Shown one piece after another: positions 61,668 to 64,000 of a stretch of 64,000 nt of DNA (positions are counted from its first letter, which is position 1; every line of letters starts with the position of its first letter). The translations under genes and the position numbers were made by a program. Under the pieces are notes generated by a model. That model made no database searches, was not told the origin of the DNA, and worked only from the letters and a program-made list of their open reading frames with translations. Source of the DNA: Hericium rajendrae (taxonomy: Eukaryota; Basidiomycota; Agaricomycetes; Russulales; Hericiaceae); NCBI GenBank assembly GCA_033439255.1, contig CM065878.1:2170001-2234000 (forward strand), given 5' to 3'.

Positions 61668-62071
61668 CTTGCGTGTGCATGGGAGGATCGGGCTGCGCTG
61701 AGTTCAGAGTTGCTCGCGCTCCCGGGGAAGCGTCGACGGTCGACGGTCGGAAACGTGGCCTTGGAAATTTTGATTCGGAAATGCGAGTTCGACCAGAGCG
61801 CTGTCGATTGAAAATTGGGCCGGAGATTGTGGAGATCGCGGTGACTCGTCCACAGATCCATGCACAAAAAAAAAATGTTTCCGCCGGATGACGCCTTCCG
61901 CAGACGCGCGCAATGCTGAGAAAGAGCAAGTGCGTAGTCGATCCCTCCAAATCCAGATAAATATTACAAACAAGAATCCCTAGGATATAACAGAAATACA
62001 AAGCATCCACAACGTCTGGGACAGCAATAACACTCCGCAATAATACAGATAACTCTCATCCACCCACACAG
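61668..62071. other. Intergenic region, 5' side of PHA2
   Basis: 404 bp between the PHA2 start codon and the stop of the next minus-strand gene. A run of nine adenines lies at 61866. No further feature seen. Confidence 0.4.
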
Positions 62072-64000
62072 CTACAGCTGAATATAGATCTTCTCCCCGC
62101 ACGTCTTGTATGCAATGTCGTTCAGCATCCTCGAGTAGCGGTACGCGAGCGGGATGCGCTCGCCAAATTTCGTGATCGCAGAACTGAATGGCGCGTCACG
62201 GTCAGTGTCAGGCGCAGCGGGCACAGGGATGGTGAACACGCACGCGATGTATTCGACTTCTGCGCGCAGCGTAATTGTCTGCTCCTCCGACTTTGCTTCC
62301 TGCGCTGCGTGCCAGAAACGGACGAGCACGCGTCCCGCCATGAACCAACAGAACTGTGCAGATAGAAACGTGTCAGGGATGACATGTGCAAGCTGGTAAC
62401 ACGGTCTGCTTACGGCGCAGAAGTAGTCGAGCAGCGTGATGTCGTAGCTGGTTGACTGCACGGCGTAGATGAGGTCCAGCACGGCGCGCGCTGCCTCTAG
62501 GATCTTGAACGCGGACATGCAGCCTGCTGAGCCGACATGTGCGTGCGGATCGTGGAAGAAGGATGATGGCGCTGATAGCAATGAGAGTTTAGTCTAACAT
62601 CCCAACGATGCACCGAAATACATACACGTGTGGTATCAAATGCGCCGTGTACAGATGCGAATCAACCACACCGTCAGGCATGGGATTTCTCAGGTGATGC
62701 GGGAAGGACGCCCGGAAAGACATGGCAATGCGGTCGATCTCGACGAAAAGGGGAGTGCGTCGAGGGTCGGTAGATAAGTCTTTCACGGGGTAGCCTTCGG
62801 CGGTATGGTGCTGCTCCCAATAATTGGCTAAACCGAGTCGTATGCAACCTCCTGATCGCCCTTGAAGCGCTTCGATCGGAAGCGCAGGTTGTACGCCTTC
62901 ACTCGCGAGAGCAGCATGTTGGCCTTGATATACAATGTGAACGAGTCCGTTTGATCGTCAGGATGCGTGAGCAGAACGTTTTTGGTGTGTGACCACTGTC
63001 GTATGTCCGGTGTTGCAGGCGTCTAAAGCATGGAGTCGTCAAACTGAAGAACGCGGTACATATATTTTGCGAAGATACCTACCCGAAGTCAAAGAGCTCT
63101 CCCTTCACTGGCAGCATTTGTGTTACATCACTCTCGTCAAGACTAAGAGCCCAACCGTTGCTGCAGCCGTGTTGTCGCTCCATGGAGTAGGCGAGCCAGA
63201 ATGTGTTGCGTCGCATCTCTTCCTCAGTAATGTCCTCCGGCGGGGGAAGTATTGTTGGTGCCCGTAGGCTGTCAGCGATGGATTGGAATGGGGTAGACGT
63301 GTTAAGCCCCAACGGGATACATGTCCTGAGAGCTTGAGCTGAGATCATGAACAGCTGAAGTATCGAATGAGCAACCCCGAGCAAGACGCAGCAGAGAGAA
63401 TTGATACCTCGACCCATCTGGAATATCATGAATATCAGACCAGTCGAACACCACCAAAAATCAAATACTCACTTTGCATGACCCCAATACCACCAATTGC
63501 AGATAATCTGTGCCTGGACAATCTCCAGAAGACGCAGCCCCTTGCTAAGCTGGTGATCCCAAGCCTGCCGCGCAAACTTGACCTGCTGCTCCGCGAACGA
63601 GTCGACGTGATTTTCGCTCTTATGCCTGTCATTGAAAATTTCATCTAACGGAACCCGTAAGGGCTGGTAGCCAGGACCGAATTCGCAGAACCCACCCGGT
63701 GCCACCTGATTGAGATTTGGTTGTGGGGTGGGGACGACGGCGACGGTGTACAGACTGCCTACTGCACAGATAGCGTGCAGGACAGCTGTGCTCGGGAATT
63801 TAGGATGGGTGGGTGGGAGCGTGAGGGACGACATGAAACTCGGCCCATGGAAGAGTCGTCCGGCATGCGGATGGAAGGCGAAGAATATCTCAACCCTGAA
63901 GATGAGGCGGGGCGTTACTAATCGCATCAGTCGTAAAACAAGACGCAACCCACAGGTGACGCAGAAGCTGGGGCTGGGGCAGGTTTTTCGGCCAATTTGG
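62072..64000 (-). CDS. Zn2Cys6-class transcription factor, Fungal_trans domain, cut by window edge
   Basis: Only the middle and C-terminal parts are in the window, and the zinc cluster would lie to the right. Visible: FHPHAGRLFHGPSFMSSL, STAVLHAICAVGSLYTV, LLEIVQAQIICNWWYWGHAK, MISAQALRTCIPLGLN, EEEMRRNTFWLAYSMERQ, SHLYTAHLIPHVYV, and YDITLLDYFCAVSRPCYQLA near the end (IYIQL). This is the standard middle homology region. It matches the factor at 51336-54220 in order and spacing of motifs (SFP...HLYTAHLIPH against AFP...DLYVVHMVPH). Several short introns split it. Confidence 0.83.

Noticed and set aside
58348-64000. Possible biosynthetic cluster: P450, prephenate dehydratase and Zn2Cys6 factor
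   Set aside because: No core synthase, transporter or methyltransferase is present, and prephenate dehydratase and YTH1 are housekeeping genes.

Overview
The window is nuclear DNA of a filamentous basidiomycete, most likely an Agaricomycete. Genes sit on both strands, 150-500 bp apart, and most are split by many 45-65 nt GT-AG introns. The gene families fit: the DUF6533-type membrane protein, Zn2Cys6 regulators with a Fungal_trans domain, a clavaminate-synthase-like oxygenase and a fungal P450. The order Polyporales is a guess only.

Left part (1-16.6 kb). p-Aminobenzoate synthase (+) with MluI-type boxes upstream; a 2-oxoglutarate oxygenase (-) back to back with the NEDD8 E2 UBC12 (+); 5-hydroxyisourate hydrolase (-) back to back with the rRNA-processing factor RRP1 (+); a gene-poor stretch at 7.9-10.1 kb holding a 254 bp MITE-like hairpin; a TBC Rab-GAP (-) back to back with gamma-tubulin complex protein 4 (+); and inorganic pyrophosphatase (+) with two usable start codons.

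Middle (16.8-34 kb). The nuclear-pore membrane protein POM152 (-); a tail-anchored thioredoxin (-) divergent from histone H4 (+); an F-box protein (-); a complete pogo-like DNA transposon (24450-27426, TA target duplication) inserted 42 bp in front of the F-box start codon; a DUF6533 membrane protein (+) with a 6 nt microexon; and a Zn2Cys6 factor (-).

Right part (34-64 kb). A gap; a three-KH RNA-binding protein (+); a NUFIP1/Rsa1-type snoRNP assembly factor (+); an M16 metalloprotease (-); an NGL2/CCR4-like nuclease (+) carrying an internal 118 bp tandem duplication; a DH-domain RhoGEF (-); a small glycine-zipper protein (+); a second Zn2Cys6 factor (-); a gap; a YjbQ/UPF0047 protein (-); the polyadenylation factor YTH1 (-); a cytochrome P450 (+); prephenate dehydratase (-); and a third Zn2Cys6 factor (-), cut by the window edge and related to the second.

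Most genes are housekeeping and do not form one pathway. I see no biosynthetic cluster, tRNA, rRNA, CRISPR, LTR element or other virus-like element. The strongest global oddity is that many conserved genes carry one or two apparent single-base frame changes, often in C or G runs. This looks more like uncorrected sequence error than real decay, and it should be settled before any of these genes is called a pseudogene.
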